NCBI GenBank assembly: GCA_000436735.1
Contig: FR887087.1
Coordinates: 2,703 to 12,168, forward strand
Source: Firmicutes bacterium CAG:170
GTDB lineage: Bacteria > Bacillota > Clostridia > Oscillospirales > Oscillospiraceae
Direction of reading: 5' to 3'
DNA: 9,466 bases
The notes beneath the pieces were generated by a model. The model did no database searches. It saw only the letters and a list, made by a program, of their open reading frames with translations, and was not told the origin of the DNA. Of this stretch, positions 1 to 7,581 are shown piece by piece. Each line of letters starts with the position of its first letter. Positions within the stretch are counted from its first letter, which is position 1. Position numbers and translations under genes: made by a program.

Positions 1-803
1 GGCGGCGCGGCCCCCCCCGGCCCGCCACCGACGATCCACCAGTGGATATCGGTGTAGCCATCCTGTACGAGCCTTGCGCAGGCATCGATGGCAATATCCA
101 TGCCCTTGGCAGAAGCAAGCCTCCCACAGGATACGATATTGAAGCGATCCTTTGAAAGGACTGTCTCCGGCGTTTCAAGACTCTTTTCATAAACGTCAGC
201 TGCGTCGATCAGATTGTTGATCGCAGTGATTTTATTCTTGTACTGCGGACGATACATCCGCAGCTTTTCCGACAGCTTCTCCGACACGACAACGATTTTG
301 TCCGCATTCTTATATCCGTATGTATCGTGATACTCCCTCCGCATCGCGCCGTGATGATAAAACATCAGAAAGCGGTCGGCAGAAACAGCCCGGACAGCCG
401 TCTCAGCAGTACGGTCACTGTAAATGACCGCCGTATCAAAATGCTCGCCGTTCAACTGCTTTTTCACATAGGCAGCGTAGCGCCGGGCTTCTGGCGCGCG
501 CAGGAGCATCCGCAGAATATGCCATATCCAGCGGCGGAGTTTTGAGGCATGTTGCGGTTCTTCCATGAGATCATACATCCAATTATATCGGTATGCATCC
601 GGGGATGTCGCCGGATGCTGCCTGTCGGAGACAATCAGGCGGCACTTCGGCGTGATGCGGCACGCCATGTCCTGACAATCCCGTAGAATTAGGCAGGTCA
701 CATCATAGCGGTCATAGTCCAGACGATTCAGCAGGTTTACCAGCGCCGTTTCAATTCCGCCGATCCACAGGGCCTCCGTTATAAAAATGAGTTTTATTTT
801 CAT
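1..803 (-). CDS. Glycosyltransferase family 4 (GT-B), 3' end missing at the window edge
   Basis: Probably a cytoplasmic retaining glycosyltransferase that adds a sugar from a nucleotide donor to the lipid-linked repeat unit. I translated this frame by hand: 267 codons stay open to the left edge. The start begins MKIKLIFITEALWIGGIETA; the GGIETALVNLL segment (residues 15-25) is the N-terminal glycine motif of GT4 enzymes. A stretch ending KNADKIVVVSEKL follows, as at the end of a GT4 acceptor domain. The donor domain opens with GRLASAKG (227-234), whose R228 and K233 are the usual donor-phosphate contacts, then WWIVGGGP (255-262). About 100 residues, including the EX7E motif, should lie outside the window. 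The ATG at 803 overlaps the Stealth gene stop as ATGA, with a weak GAGCAGG upstream. The last codons (GGAAP) come from an all-G/C stretch that may be bad sequence. Family is sure; donor, acceptor and linkage are unknown. Confidence 0.92.
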   Translation of the reverse strand, partial: MKIKLIFITEALWIGGIETALVNLLNRLDYDRYDVTCLILRDCQDMACRITPKCRLIVSDRQHPATSPDAYRYNWMYDLMEEPQHASKLRRWIWHILRMLLRAPEARRYAAYVKKQLNGEHFDTAVIYSDRTAETAVRAVSADRFLMFYHHGAMRREYHDTYGYKNADKIVVVSEKLSEKLRMYRPQYKNKITAINNLIDAADVYEKSLETPETVLSKDRFNIVSCGRLASAKGMDIAIDACARLVQDGYTDIHWWIVGGGPGGAAP

Positions 804-1801
804 TTTTCAAACCTGCTCTTTTCCGGCAGAATGGCTTCAAACGCGCCGCGCAGCCGCGCGGCCAGCCGCTCATGATCTACATCCGCGCTCGGATCGTTGA
901 TGCAGAGCATATCGTGGCTCTGCACCCGGATGATGCCGCACAGCTCATCGATCGTGCTTTCGTCGGCGCAAGAAACGACATTATCCGTGTTGAACGGCGC
1001 GAATTGACCGCTGGCGATCTGCCACCAGAGACATACCCACTGGTTGACATCCTCCGCGCTGCGGAAGCGGTGCGCCGTGGTGCGTGCCAGAAGCTCCGGC
1101 TCCGCATTCCAGACCTCCTCAAAGGTGCGTTTCCGGTAGGCAGCCGGAGCGTGAAGATTCCGGAAGCCGGTAAAATAGTTCGGAAACAGCTTCTCAATGG
1201 CCTTTGTTCGAATGTTGTCCTGCCAGCGGTAGGCGCGGTCGGCATATTTTCTGCCGAACTGCCGCACCTGCGTACGCTTGTCAAAGTGCGCGTTGATCAC
1301 GCCGAGATCGTTGACCGCTGCATGCTGCCAGATGCCGATCTCGCCGACCAGCTCAATGGGGTATTCTCCACCGTAGGTACAGGGCAGCCCATCCCGGAAA
1401 AACGCTGTTTCGGGCACAGGGCGTATCAAAAACATGTCGTCGTTAAAATAGACAAAATGCTCCGCAAGCCCCGGGATCCGGTGAATGCTCATCTCGATGG
1501 CATGGGAGCTGAATGTCGGCAGAGCTTCGGCAGGCAGGAAATCCGTATGCTTCACATGGTGCAGCTTCGGATGCGCCAGATTCAGGAACGCCGGAACGTG
1601 CCCGCAGGTGACAAAATGGATCTTCCGCACCCATGGCGCGAACTTCTCCACCGCGCGGAACCAATAGGGCATCAGGCCCCAGTCCCGGAAGCGGTTGACG
1701 GAATTGCTTTCGTCCAGCGTCCTTCCCTGGTATTTTGCCTTTTCCGCCTGCCAGACAGGGTCGTTTCCGTCCACCCACAAAACGACAAGATCAATATCCA
1801 T
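800..1801 (-). CDS. Stealth-family capsular polysaccharide phosphotransferase (sugar-1-phosphate transferase)
   Basis: Stealth proteins are related to the GlcNAc-1-phosphotransferase catalytic subunit and to bacterial hexose-1-phosphate transferases; they move a sugar-1-phosphate from a nucleotide sugar to a glycan, making a phosphodiester link. All four conserved regions can be placed in the 333 residues: CR1 around DLVVLWVDGNDPVW (4-17); CR2 from RFRDWGLMPYWFRAVEKF (37-54) through LPTFSSHAIE (94-103) to IPGLAEHFVYFNDDMFL (109-125); CR3 at LHAPAAYRKRTFEEV (216-230); CR4 at DMLCINDP (297-304). The NDD (120-122) matches the acidic signature expected in the active site. Length fits the shorter bacterial members and there is no obvious membrane segment. 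The gene starts 9 bp after the acyltransferase stop and overlaps the next GT4 by ATGA. It probably gives the repeat unit or polymer a phosphate-linked sugar; which sugar is not visible. Confidence 0.93.
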   Translation of the reverse strand: MDIDLVVLWVDGNDPVWQAEKAKYQGRTLDESNSVNRFRDWGLMPYWFRAVEKFAPWVRKIHFVTCGHVPAFLNLAHPKLHHVKHTDFLPAEALPTFSSHAIEMSIHRIPGLAEHFVYFNDDMFLIRPVPETAFFRDGLPCTYGGEYPIELVGEIGIWQHAAVNDLGVINAHFDKRTQVRQFGRKYADRAYRWQDNIRTKAIEKLFPNYFTGFRNLHAPAAYRKRTFEEVWNAEPELLARTTAHRFRSAEDVNQWVCLWWQIASGQFAPFNTDNVVSCADESTIDELCGIIRVQSHDMLCINDPSADVDHERLAARLRGAFEAILPEKSRFEK

Positions 1802-1806
1802 ACATA

Positions 1807-1812
1807 CTCCTT
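1807..1812 (-). promoter_or_regulatory. Ribosome binding site of the Stealth gene
   Basis: On the minus strand AAGGAG ends 5 bases before the ATG at 1801-1799. It shares two bases with the TAA stop of the acyltransferase (1813-1811), so ribosomes ending that gene would sit on this site. It fixes the start at 1801; a closer ATG five bases upstream is out of frame and too near the site. Confidence 0.75.
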
Positions 1813-2869
1813 ATGTAATAATGGGGCCGAGCTTTGGGATCTTCCGAAGCAGCCACGAAAGTCCGAGTGAGAGCAGCACCGCAGCTGCCGCTACCACCGG
1901 CACACCGAGGACCGGCGGGATCCCCAGCGGGTCCAGTCCAAGCCATGCAACGAGCCACAGAAAAAGGGGATGCGCCAGATAGATCCCGAAGCTGTACCGG
2001 GAAAGCGCCGAGAGCAGCGCGGCCCCCGGCTTTTCTGTCCTGATCCGCCTGCCCAGCCGCTGGAGGAGCAGGTAGACGGCGGCACTCTGTGCCGCAACAT
2101 TCCACGTCAGATACTCCGCCAGCGTTTCATCGGCGCTTCCGGCTGTCCTCGATGCATAGACGACCGCTGCCGTGGAGAACACGGTACCCACAAGGCCGAT
2201 CAGATAGCAGGCAAGTCTTTTCCTGCGCGTCAGCATGTGCTCCTTCCAATACCAGCCCAGCAAATAGTACCCCGTAAAGCCGAGCGGATAGAAAAGCTTC
2301 ATTTTATCCAACGCAGTCGTAATAAATACGCCGATCCTCGGGAGCTTCGCCAGCGCCGGAAGCAGCAGCTGAAACACGAGCCACAGCAGCAAAAAATAGC
2401 GGCACTTCTTTTCATCCGCCGCAATCGGGCGCAGCAGCGGCGTCGCCAGATAAAGTCCTATGATGGCAAAAAGGAACCACATATGATATTCGCCTGTAAA
2501 AAACTTTATGACGATCCATTTCCAGTCCTCGGCCAGGTCATCTGTCCGGACAACATTGACAGCCGTGTATACGCATGACCAGAAAAGAAACGCCAAAAGC
2601 AGTCTTGGGATCTTCCGGGTAAACAGCGCGCGGGGATCGTTCTGACGCGCCGGATCCAGATTGAACCGGCCGGAGATCATAAAAAAGATCGGAACGCAGA
2701 ATTTGCACGGAACATTCCACAGAGTCAAAACGAGCCAATCTGCCGACTGCACATCGAGGGCCCGCCACCGCAGCGCACAGGTATGGATCATAACGACGGC
2801 CAGCGCCGCCACGGCGCGCATCAGATCATATTCATATTCTCTTCCCGGTCTCTTCGGAAGCTCTGTCAT
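1811..2869 (-). CDS. Membrane acyltransferase family 3 (surface polysaccharide O-acyltransferase, WecH/OafA-like)
   Basis: Integral membrane enzyme expected to transfer an acyl group, typically acetyl, to a hydroxyl of the polysaccharide. The 352 residues carry the family pattern: a short N-terminal tail ending YEYDLMR, then a first membrane helix with the R-x10-H motif (R18, H29) that is central to catalysis in this family. PIFFMISG (60-67) matches the conserved P-x-F-F-x-x-S-G element, and FGIYLAHPLFLW near residues 293-305 matches the late Y-x-x-H helix. About ten hydrophobic segments can be read along the chain. There is no extra SGNH domain, so it is the short, WecH-like form. Its ATG overlaps the flippase stop (ATGA) and has AAGGA 9 bases upstream. 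Next to the flippase and Stealth genes it most likely decorates the repeat unit; succinyl or other acyl groups cannot be ruled out. Confidence 0.92.
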   Translation of the reverse strand: MTELPKRPGREYEYDLMRAVAALAVVMIHTCALRWRALDVQSADWLVLTLWNVPCKFCVPIFFMISGRFNLDPARQNDPRALFTRKIPRLLLAFLFWSCVYTAVNVVRTDDLAEDWKWIVIKFFTGEYHMWFLFAIIGLYLATPLLRPIAADEKKCRYFLLLWLVFQLLLPALAKLPRIGVFITTALDKMKLFYPLGFTGYYLLGWYWKEHMLTRRKRLACYLIGLVGTVFSTAAVVYASRTAGSADETLAEYLTWNVAAQSAAVYLLLQRLGRRIRTEKPGAALLSALSRYSFGIYLAHPLFLWLVAWLGLDPLGIPPVLGVPVVAAAAVLLSLGLSWLLRKIPKLGPIIT

Positions 2870-4377
2870 GTGGTCGCATCCTTTCCCTTCCGGCCTGCCC
2901 GGAGCAGCCCGAAAGCATATTTTGCGGTTTTCATTTCACACAGCGAATCCGCCGCAAGGAACAGCGGGATAATGACCGCACAGGCGATCGCGCCATAGAG
3001 GATGACCGTCCACAGGCTCTCCATTGGCGGCAGGATCCGCTTCACCAGAAACGTGACCGCAAAAAACAGCCCCAGATTTATCAGCCAGCGCTTGTAGGTG
3101 ATCCATGGGCTTCGCCGGAGCAGACGGTTGGCGTAAATGATCATATCGTTGGCCCGATACAGCAATGCCGCAATAGTCCCAAGCAGCGCACCATAGATGC
3201 CGATGTAGTGAATAGCTACTATGGAGACAATAATATTCATGGCAGATTCCAGAATCGCGCGGCCCTTCGTCTGCTGAAAGTGCTCCGCAAAATCGATGAT
3301 CAGCCCGGACGACGCCCGTCCGTTGGAGAGCAGATACACCGTCGTAAAGAGCACCGGCAGATAAGGATCGACATAGCTGATATCCGTGACGCCGGATGTG
3401 TAGATGCGGATAAACGGCAGAATGAACAGATTGAGGATACAGATAAAAGAGAACGTGAGCGACATGTTGTAGACCTCGTACACGTCATGCAGCCTTTTGA
3501 ATTTCTCCTTGTCCGCGTGAAAGATCTGTCCAAGTGCATAGGAATAGGAGTAAGAAATAATATTCAGGATGCTTTTGATGATCGTATAGAAGGTCGTATA
3601 CATGGAGTAGACGCTGACGACCTTGAGGTCCGCCATCACCGTCAGCAGCAGAATGTCCGTGTTGTCAAAGATCATACCCGTGATCTGGTGCAGCAGGACA
3701 TAATTGCGCTGAGAAATGGCGTCGTAATCCGGCTCGACCTTCAAATCGAGCCACTTGTAGTCCCGGCGGATGTAGCGCACGACGAGCAGCATCTGCAGGA
3801 ACGAGAAGAACAGGTACATTCCCTGGATCGGCACGACGCCGAAGCCCCAGACCAGCAGCAGGATCTTGCAGACGGATGTCAGGATCGTTGCAGCCGTGCT
3901 GATATTGGTAAGGATATACCCTTTCCCCTCCGCGCCCATAAGGACTCTGTATTTTCCCTGAACAAAATAGCTCAGAACACTGGATGCGCCGCTGAGAACG
4001 ATGACCGAGAAAACCAGCGTCGCCGGGAGCGATGTTTTGACAAACAGGCAGTAAACTGCCGCAAATACCAGCACGGCGGCGGCATAGATGTAGCCGGTAC
4101 GGCGGTAAAACTTGTTGGTCGCCGCCATGATGCGGTTGATCTCGTTTTTGTCGTCACTGGCCAGCGGCTTGTAAAGCGCCTGATTGGTCGCCTTGCCGAC
4201 GCCCGCCTCCAGCAGCGACAGATAGGTAAATACCGTCGAGATGGAGTGCAGCAGGCCGTTCGTCTCCGAGCCGAGGTTAATCAGCACAAGCCGCGGAACG
4301 ATAATGCTGATGCCCATGGTGATGACCTGCGACAAAATGCCGTATAGAATGTTGTTGAGTCCGCGTTTTGTGTTCAT
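2866..4377 (-). CDS. Polysaccharide repeat-unit flippase (Wzx-like, MOP superfamily)
   Basis: Multi-pass membrane protein expected to move the undecaprenyl-diphosphate-linked repeat unit from the inner to the outer face of the cytoplasmic membrane. The 503 residues are mostly hydrophobic, with roughly 12-14 candidate helices. The N-terminus (NNILYGILSQVITMGISIIV, 8-27, then PRLVLINLGSETNGL) is typical of Gram-positive Wzx/Cps flippases: a first helix leading to a short loop with the conserved P-R and an LG-x-E-x-N-G-L motif. The next segment, FTYLSLLEAGVGKA, matches the conserved second-helix region ending in a glycine-rich turn. Length is normal and no break is seen. It overlaps GT2 upstream and the acyltransferase downstream, both by ATGA; AAGGA sits 8 bases before the start. 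Wzx would be the usual symbol, but substrate specificity cannot be read, so I leave it blank. Confidence 0.94.
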   Translation of the reverse strand: MNTKRGLNNILYGILSQVITMGISIIVPRLVLINLGSETNGLLHSISTVFTYLSLLEAGVGKATNQALYKPLASDDKNEINRIMAATNKFYRRTGYIYAAAVLVFAAVYCLFVKTSLPATLVFSVIVLSGASSVLSYFVQGKYRVLMGAEGKGYILTNISTAATILTSVCKILLLVWGFGVVPIQGMYLFFSFLQMLLVVRYIRRDYKWLDLKVEPDYDAISQRNYVLLHQITGMIFDNTDILLLTVMADLKVVSVYSMYTTFYTIIKSILNIISYSYSYALGQIFHADKEKFKRLHDVYEVYNMSLTFSFICILNLFILPFIRIYTSGVTDISYVDPYLPVLFTTVYLLSNGRASSGLIIDFAEHFQQTKGRAILESAMNIIVSIVAIHYIGIYGALLGTIAALLYRANDMIIYANRLLRRSPWITYKRWLINLGLFFAVTFLVKRILPPMESLWTVILYGAIACAVIIPLFLAADSLCEMKTAKYAFGLLRAGRKGKDATT

Positions 4378-5354
4378 TTTTCAGTTCCTTGCTTCTTACC
4401 TGCTAAAAACGCCTTTATTCTTACTGCGATCTTATGCCGCAGCTGTATCTTCTTATTGCACAGGTAAATCGAAAATGCATCTATTCCTACATCAAGATGC
4501 GCATATCTGCTTTTATAATGTCGATGCAGCTCTTTTCGTATTTTGGAGATCGGTTCATAGTAATTTTTCTGTAAAAAAAGCATCTTGTATGTCTTCTCTG
4601 CTTCAGCAGAGCCGATTCCAAGCGTCTCCATGCTCTTTTCAAAAGGCCTCATATATTCTGATAGATCGTCGATCCTTTGTAGACGCCTATATGCGCCCTT
4701 CTCGTCCTCCGCCTGCCGGTAACGGTAGATCGCCTCCGGCAGCGAATAAATGCTCCTGCAAAATGGAAGCAGCTCCAGCACAAATAGGAAGTCCTCCATG
4801 AGGATCATGTCCTCATGGAAACGCACACCGGAGCTGACAACCAGTTCCCGGCGGTAGAGCTTATTCCATACAGGCGTTAAGGCATTGCAGCTGTAGAATT
4901 CCTGAAATTGCATCTTCAACTGCTCTATGGCCAATGTTCCTTCACAAGGCGGCGTCAGTTTCTCCCGACGGTAGATCTTGCCTCTGTAATAATAGTCAAA
5001 GCTCATGCCGAAGATCAGCATGTCCGGCTGCTGCTGAGCAGCAACGCTTACGGCATGTGTGAGCAAGCCCGGATCTACGGTATCGTCAGAATCCACAAAC
5101 CAGAGATAGTCTCCCCGCGCCTCATCGACGCCACGGTTCCGCGCTGCGGAAACGCCGGCATTCGGCTGATGGATGCAGCGAAGCTCCGGGTATTTTTCAC
5201 AAAGCACGTCGCAAAGCGCACCGGTGCCATCTGTGGAGCCGTCGTCAATAAGCAGAAGCTCATAATTGGAGAGTCCGGATGCCTGGATACTGTTTACTGT
5301 GTTTTCCAGCGTTCTCACGCAGTTGTAGCAGGGGACGATCACACTGAAATTCAT
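4374..5354 (-). CDS. Glycosyltransferase family 2 (GT-A)
   Basis: Probably an inverting, metal-dependent cytoplasmic glycosyltransferase that adds one sugar to the repeat unit. From the chosen start (326 residues) the order is SVIVPCYN (4-11), IDDGSTD (36-42), NAGVSAARNRG (65-75) and FVDSDD (86-91), the last holding the DXD metal and nucleotide-binding residues; the HEDMILMED segment matches the downstream E-D region carrying the likely catalytic base. The C-terminal third is basic, as in EpsJ/CpsJ-like enzymes. An upstream in-frame TTG at 5375 would add seven residues, but it lies before the GGGAGG site and so is unlikely. The ATG at 5354 overlaps the polymerase stop and the gene's own stop overlaps the flippase start. 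The 3' third (about 4380-4700) looks more AT-rich than nearby genes. It is similar in layout to the partial GT2 at the right edge. Sugar specificity is unknown. Confidence 0.94.
   Translation of the reverse strand: MNFSVIVPCYNCVRTLENTVNSIQASGLSNYELLLIDDGSTDGTGALCDVLCEKYPELRCIHQPNAGVSAARNRGVDEARGDYLWFVDSDDTVDPGLLTHAVSVAAQQQPDMLIFGMSFDYYYRGKIYRREKLTPPCEGTLAIEQLKMQFQEFYSCNALTPVWNKLYRRELVVSSGVRFHEDMILMEDFLFVLELLPFCRSIYSLPEAIYRYRQAEDEKGAYRRLQRIDDLSEYMRPFEKSMETLGIGSAEAEKTYKMLFLQKNYYEPISKIRKELHRHYKSRYAHLDVGIDAFSIYLCNKKIQLRHKIAVRIKAFLAGKKQGTEK
4795..4819. repeat. Perfect 10-bp inverted repeat with a 5-base loop inside the GT2 gene
   Basis: The arms TCCATGAGGA (4795-4804) and TCCTCATGGA (4810-4819) are exact reverse complements separated by TCATG. 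The stretch encodes the conserved HEDMILMED region of the GT2. No T-run follows on either strand, so it is not an intrinsic terminator. It may simply be a by-product of two similar E-D codon groups. Confidence 0.55.
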
Positions 5355-6466
5355 TCCGCAGGTACCTCCCAGCAAAAACGGTAGTTCAAATAATCATCCA
5401 CCTCATACGAAATGGTTACGCTCAAAATGGTGCGATAATAATACAGGCATGCCAGCAGCACCACACAACACAGCGCAGCTGTCCGCTGCCTTGCCGTCAG
5501 CGCCAGACGGCGGGTCGGATACGCATTCTGCAATAATTCGTCCTTCTCCGGATAGAACATCATCGGCAGATAGAGAATCAAAAACTGGAAATAATAGTCC
5601 GTCAAGCGCGAGAAAATGTTGTCAAAACCTGAAAACATTTGTATAATTGCGGCTGCCAGCATCAAATTCAGCAGCTTTGTAAATTTTTTTCCTGAAAAGC
5701 CGCGAAATACCACTCCAGCAATCAGCAGCGCTACAATCATTAAAAAGCGTCCGCCAAGCTGGGTATTATTGGCGTAATCTGTCTCATCATAGTAGAAACT
5801 GCTGATAAATGTTACAATTTGATTACGGAACACAAAAATCAGTGCCGCACAGACTGTGTAAGCCAGCAGCTTCTGTATGTTCAGTTGGCTTCTTGCCAGA
5901 CAATAGGCCGGTAAGAAAATCAATGCCGGCGTGTGAATGCATCCGGCAAGGACTGTCCATATGACAAATTTCACCGGCTGTTTTTCCATGATTCCTACAA
6001 ACGCCAACATCAGCAGCCCCATTGCCAGAGCCTGCTTGATGGCACTGAAACCGAACACATAGAAAGCGAAGCAATTCCAGAGCAGATAGCTTAGCCACGG
6101 AGCTGGAGAATAGCGGTATATGATGATCGCAACCGCAAGCTCGGTCACAATGGCAATGAAAATCAGAAAAATCTGAAAATCGCCATCTGTCCATGTAGAA
6201 AAGAGCTTTTGCAGCCAAAAAAAGCCGAAATTGCGGCCGCCGTTAAATACTTCTTCGCTGAACCATCCGAACTCCGGAATGGTGTAGTATCCCCATGCAT
6301 ACTTGCGCAGGTCGCCGGTCAGATACATATACCGCCAGCCGCAGACAAATGTATGCAAAATCGCCATGAGCGTAATATATACTTTTTTCTGTCTGCCATG
6401 CTGCGGCAGAAGCAGGCCAAAGCCCAAAACCGCCGCAACCATGTAGTAATAGACCTTTACGCCCAT
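5351..6466 (-). CDS. EpsG-family (Wzy-like) polysaccharide polymerase, membrane protein
   Basis: EpsG proteins are multi-pass membrane proteins found in Gram-positive exopolysaccharide loci and are thought to polymerise flipped repeat units outside the membrane. The 371 residues are strongly hydrophobic with about 9-11 candidate helices. Family marks are visible: WRYMYLTGDLRKY (44-56), matching the R-Y...G-D...Y loop after the first helices; GFSAIKQALAMGLLMLAF (139-156), matching the helix that usually reads R/K-Q-x-x-A; and IHTPALIFLP (177-186), matching the conserved H-x-[ST] helix start. The start directly follows the previous stop (TAAATG, no gap) with GGAG 7 bases upstream; the end overlaps the GT2 by ATGA. 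The sequence is locally AT-rich: by hand count 23 of 60 bases at 5641-5700 are G or C. It is the only polymerase candidate in the window. An O-antigen ligase role is possible but less likely. Confidence 0.87.
   Translation of the reverse strand: MGVKVYYYMVAAVLGFGLLLPQHGRQKKVYITLMAILHTFVCGWRYMYLTGDLRKYAWGYYTIPEFGWFSEEVFNGGRNFGFFWLQKLFSTWTDGDFQIFLIFIAIVTELAVAIIIYRYSPAPWLSYLLWNCFAFYVFGFSAIKQALAMGLLMLAFVGIMEKQPVKFVIWTVLAGCIHTPALIFLPAYCLARSQLNIQKLLAYTVCAALIFVFRNQIVTFISSFYYDETDYANNTQLGGRFLMIVALLIAGVVFRGFSGKKFTKLLNLMLAAAIIQMFSGFDNIFSRLTDYYFQFLILYLPMMFYPEKDELLQNAYPTRRLALTARQRTAALCCVVLLACLYYYRTILSVTISYEVDDYLNYRFCWEVPAE
5365..5370 (-). promoter_or_regulatory. Ribosome binding site deciding the GT2 start at 5354
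   Basis: GGGAGG on the minus strand lies inside the 3' end of the polymerase gene, 10 bases before the ATG at 5354. It lies downstream of the alternative TTG at 5375, which argues for the shorter protein and for translational coupling through the ATGA overlap. Confidence 0.6.
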
Positions 6467-7579
6467 TTATGCTCTCCGTTTCTTTTGCAGCTCTTTCTCA
6501 AAAAATGCTTCCGTCTCTCGTACCAGCCTTTCACGCCGGAAATCCTTTCCGCGCGCATCTGCGCGCTTTGCATAGTGCTCCAGCAGCCCCGGCTCGGTGA
6601 GCATCCGCTTTACGGCGCTATACAGGCTCTCTTCGGTATTGTCTGCGATCAGACCGTATTCGCTGTCGCCGAGGATCTCGCGCATCCCCGTGCAGTCGGT
6701 CGTAACGACCGGCGTACCGAGGATCAGGCTCTCAATCACCGTTGTGCTGAAGCCCTCGTAGCGGGAAGAACAGACATAGAGCGCCGCGTTTTTCAGCATC
6801 GGATACGGATTCTCCTGAAAACCGCACAGTGTGACCGTACCATCAAGGCCGCTTTCCTCTATAATGGCTTTCAGCATGTTCCGGTCTTCGCCTTCGCCGA
6901 GAATTCGCAGCTTGCAGCATATGCCCTCGTCCAGCAGGCGCTTCCAGACGTGCAGGAGCCTGTCAAAGCCCTTCTGCGCGGTCAGCCGCCCGATCGCGAC
7001 CACCGTGCGTTCTGTCGTCTCCGCCGCCTGCATATCCGCCTTTCGGAGTATCTCCGCATCGTCATAGCAGTTATAGACCGTCCGCGTCTCCACGACCGGG
7101 CCGTACATCTCCGTGAAGCTGCGCCGCACATCATCCGACACACAGACTGCGAGGTCGTATTTTTTGTAGTACTCTTTCGTCTCTCGGACAAATTTTGCGG
7201 CATCCGCCGCTTTTTTTGCAAGATCACAATGCACCCACGCCAGCTTCAGCGCTTTTTGATTGGTGGAACCGGCCATAATCTTGGTGGAGCCGCACTCAAG
7301 ATAGGCCGCTTCGACATCGTACCCGCCCTTTATATGCAGCGGATAGGTCAGCCCAAGAGCCGCCTCTGCACGCATCCGCAGATCATTGGACCGGCTCCGC
7401 GCCGGATAGCAGTATTTGTACCGGATCCCCGGCGCAAGGTACTTCTCCGCGTCCTCCGGATAGAGCGTCTGAACGGTAACAGAGAATTTCGTCTGATCCA
7501 TGGCGTTCACCAGATCGCGCAGGACCTTTTCCGCACCGCCGCCGGAGAGGGATTCGATAAAAAAGAGAATGTGGATCAT
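6467..7579 (-). CDS. Glycosyltransferase family 4 (GT-B)
   Basis: Probably a retaining cytoplasmic glycosyltransferase in repeat-unit assembly. The 370 residues form a full two-domain GT-B enzyme. The N-terminal acceptor domain opens with FFIESLSGGGAEKVLRDL (6-23), where GGGAEKV is the family glycine motif, and closes near LAVCVSDDVRRSF (143-155). The donor domain has GRLTAQKG (197-204) with R198 and K203 for donor phosphate binding, LGEGEDR (227-233), and the EX7E pair E275 and E283 in YEGFSTTVIE, followed by LGTPVV (287-292). All expected residues are present, so it looks active. It starts 2 bases after the stop of the broken GT4 and ends directly against the polymerase ATG. The ribosome binding site is weak (GACGG), which suggests that initiation relies on translation of the gene before it. 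Sugar specificity cannot be read. Confidence 0.95.
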   Translation of the reverse strand: MIHILFFIESLSGGGAEKVLRDLVNAMDQTKFSVTVQTLYPEDAEKYLAPGIRYKYCYPARSRSNDLRMRAEAALGLTYPLHIKGGYDVEAAYLECGSTKIMAGSTNQKALKLAWVHCDLAKKAADAAKFVRETKEYYKKYDLAVCVSDDVRRSFTEMYGPVVETRTVYNCYDDAEILRKADMQAAETTERTVVAIGRLTAQKGFDRLLHVWKRLLDEGICCKLRILGEGEDRNMLKAIIEESGLDGTVTLCGFQENPYPMLKNAALYVCSSRYEGFSTTVIESLILGTPVVTTDCTGMREILGDSEYGLIADNTEESLYSAVKRMLTEPGLLEHYAKRADARGKDFRRERLVRETEAFFEKELQKKRRA

Positions 7580-7581
7580 CG

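Noticed and set aside
872..1870. A 332-codon open frame on the plus strand opposite the Stealth gene
   Set aside because: All four Stealth regions are on the minus strand. The plus frame has no motif and runs past the start of the Stealth gene into the acyltransferase.
1834..2620. The same phrase GGGATCTTCCG occurs twice in the acyltransferase gene
   Set aside because: Both sites encode short Arg-Lys-Ile-Pro stretches at membrane-helix ends. The match is too short and too far apart to be a meaningful repeat.
3208..4347. A 379-codon open frame on the plus strand opposite the flippase
   Set aside because: The product is a highly charged Asp/Arg/Gln/His mix, the mirror of a hydrophobic membrane protein. 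No family features are seen.
5028..5043. Palindromic GCTGCTGAGCAGC-like sequence
   Set aside because: It falls on codons for Ala-Ala-Gln-Gln-Gln in the GT2, where GCTGC/CAGCAG runs pair by chance. No T-run follows and no regulatory role is suggested.
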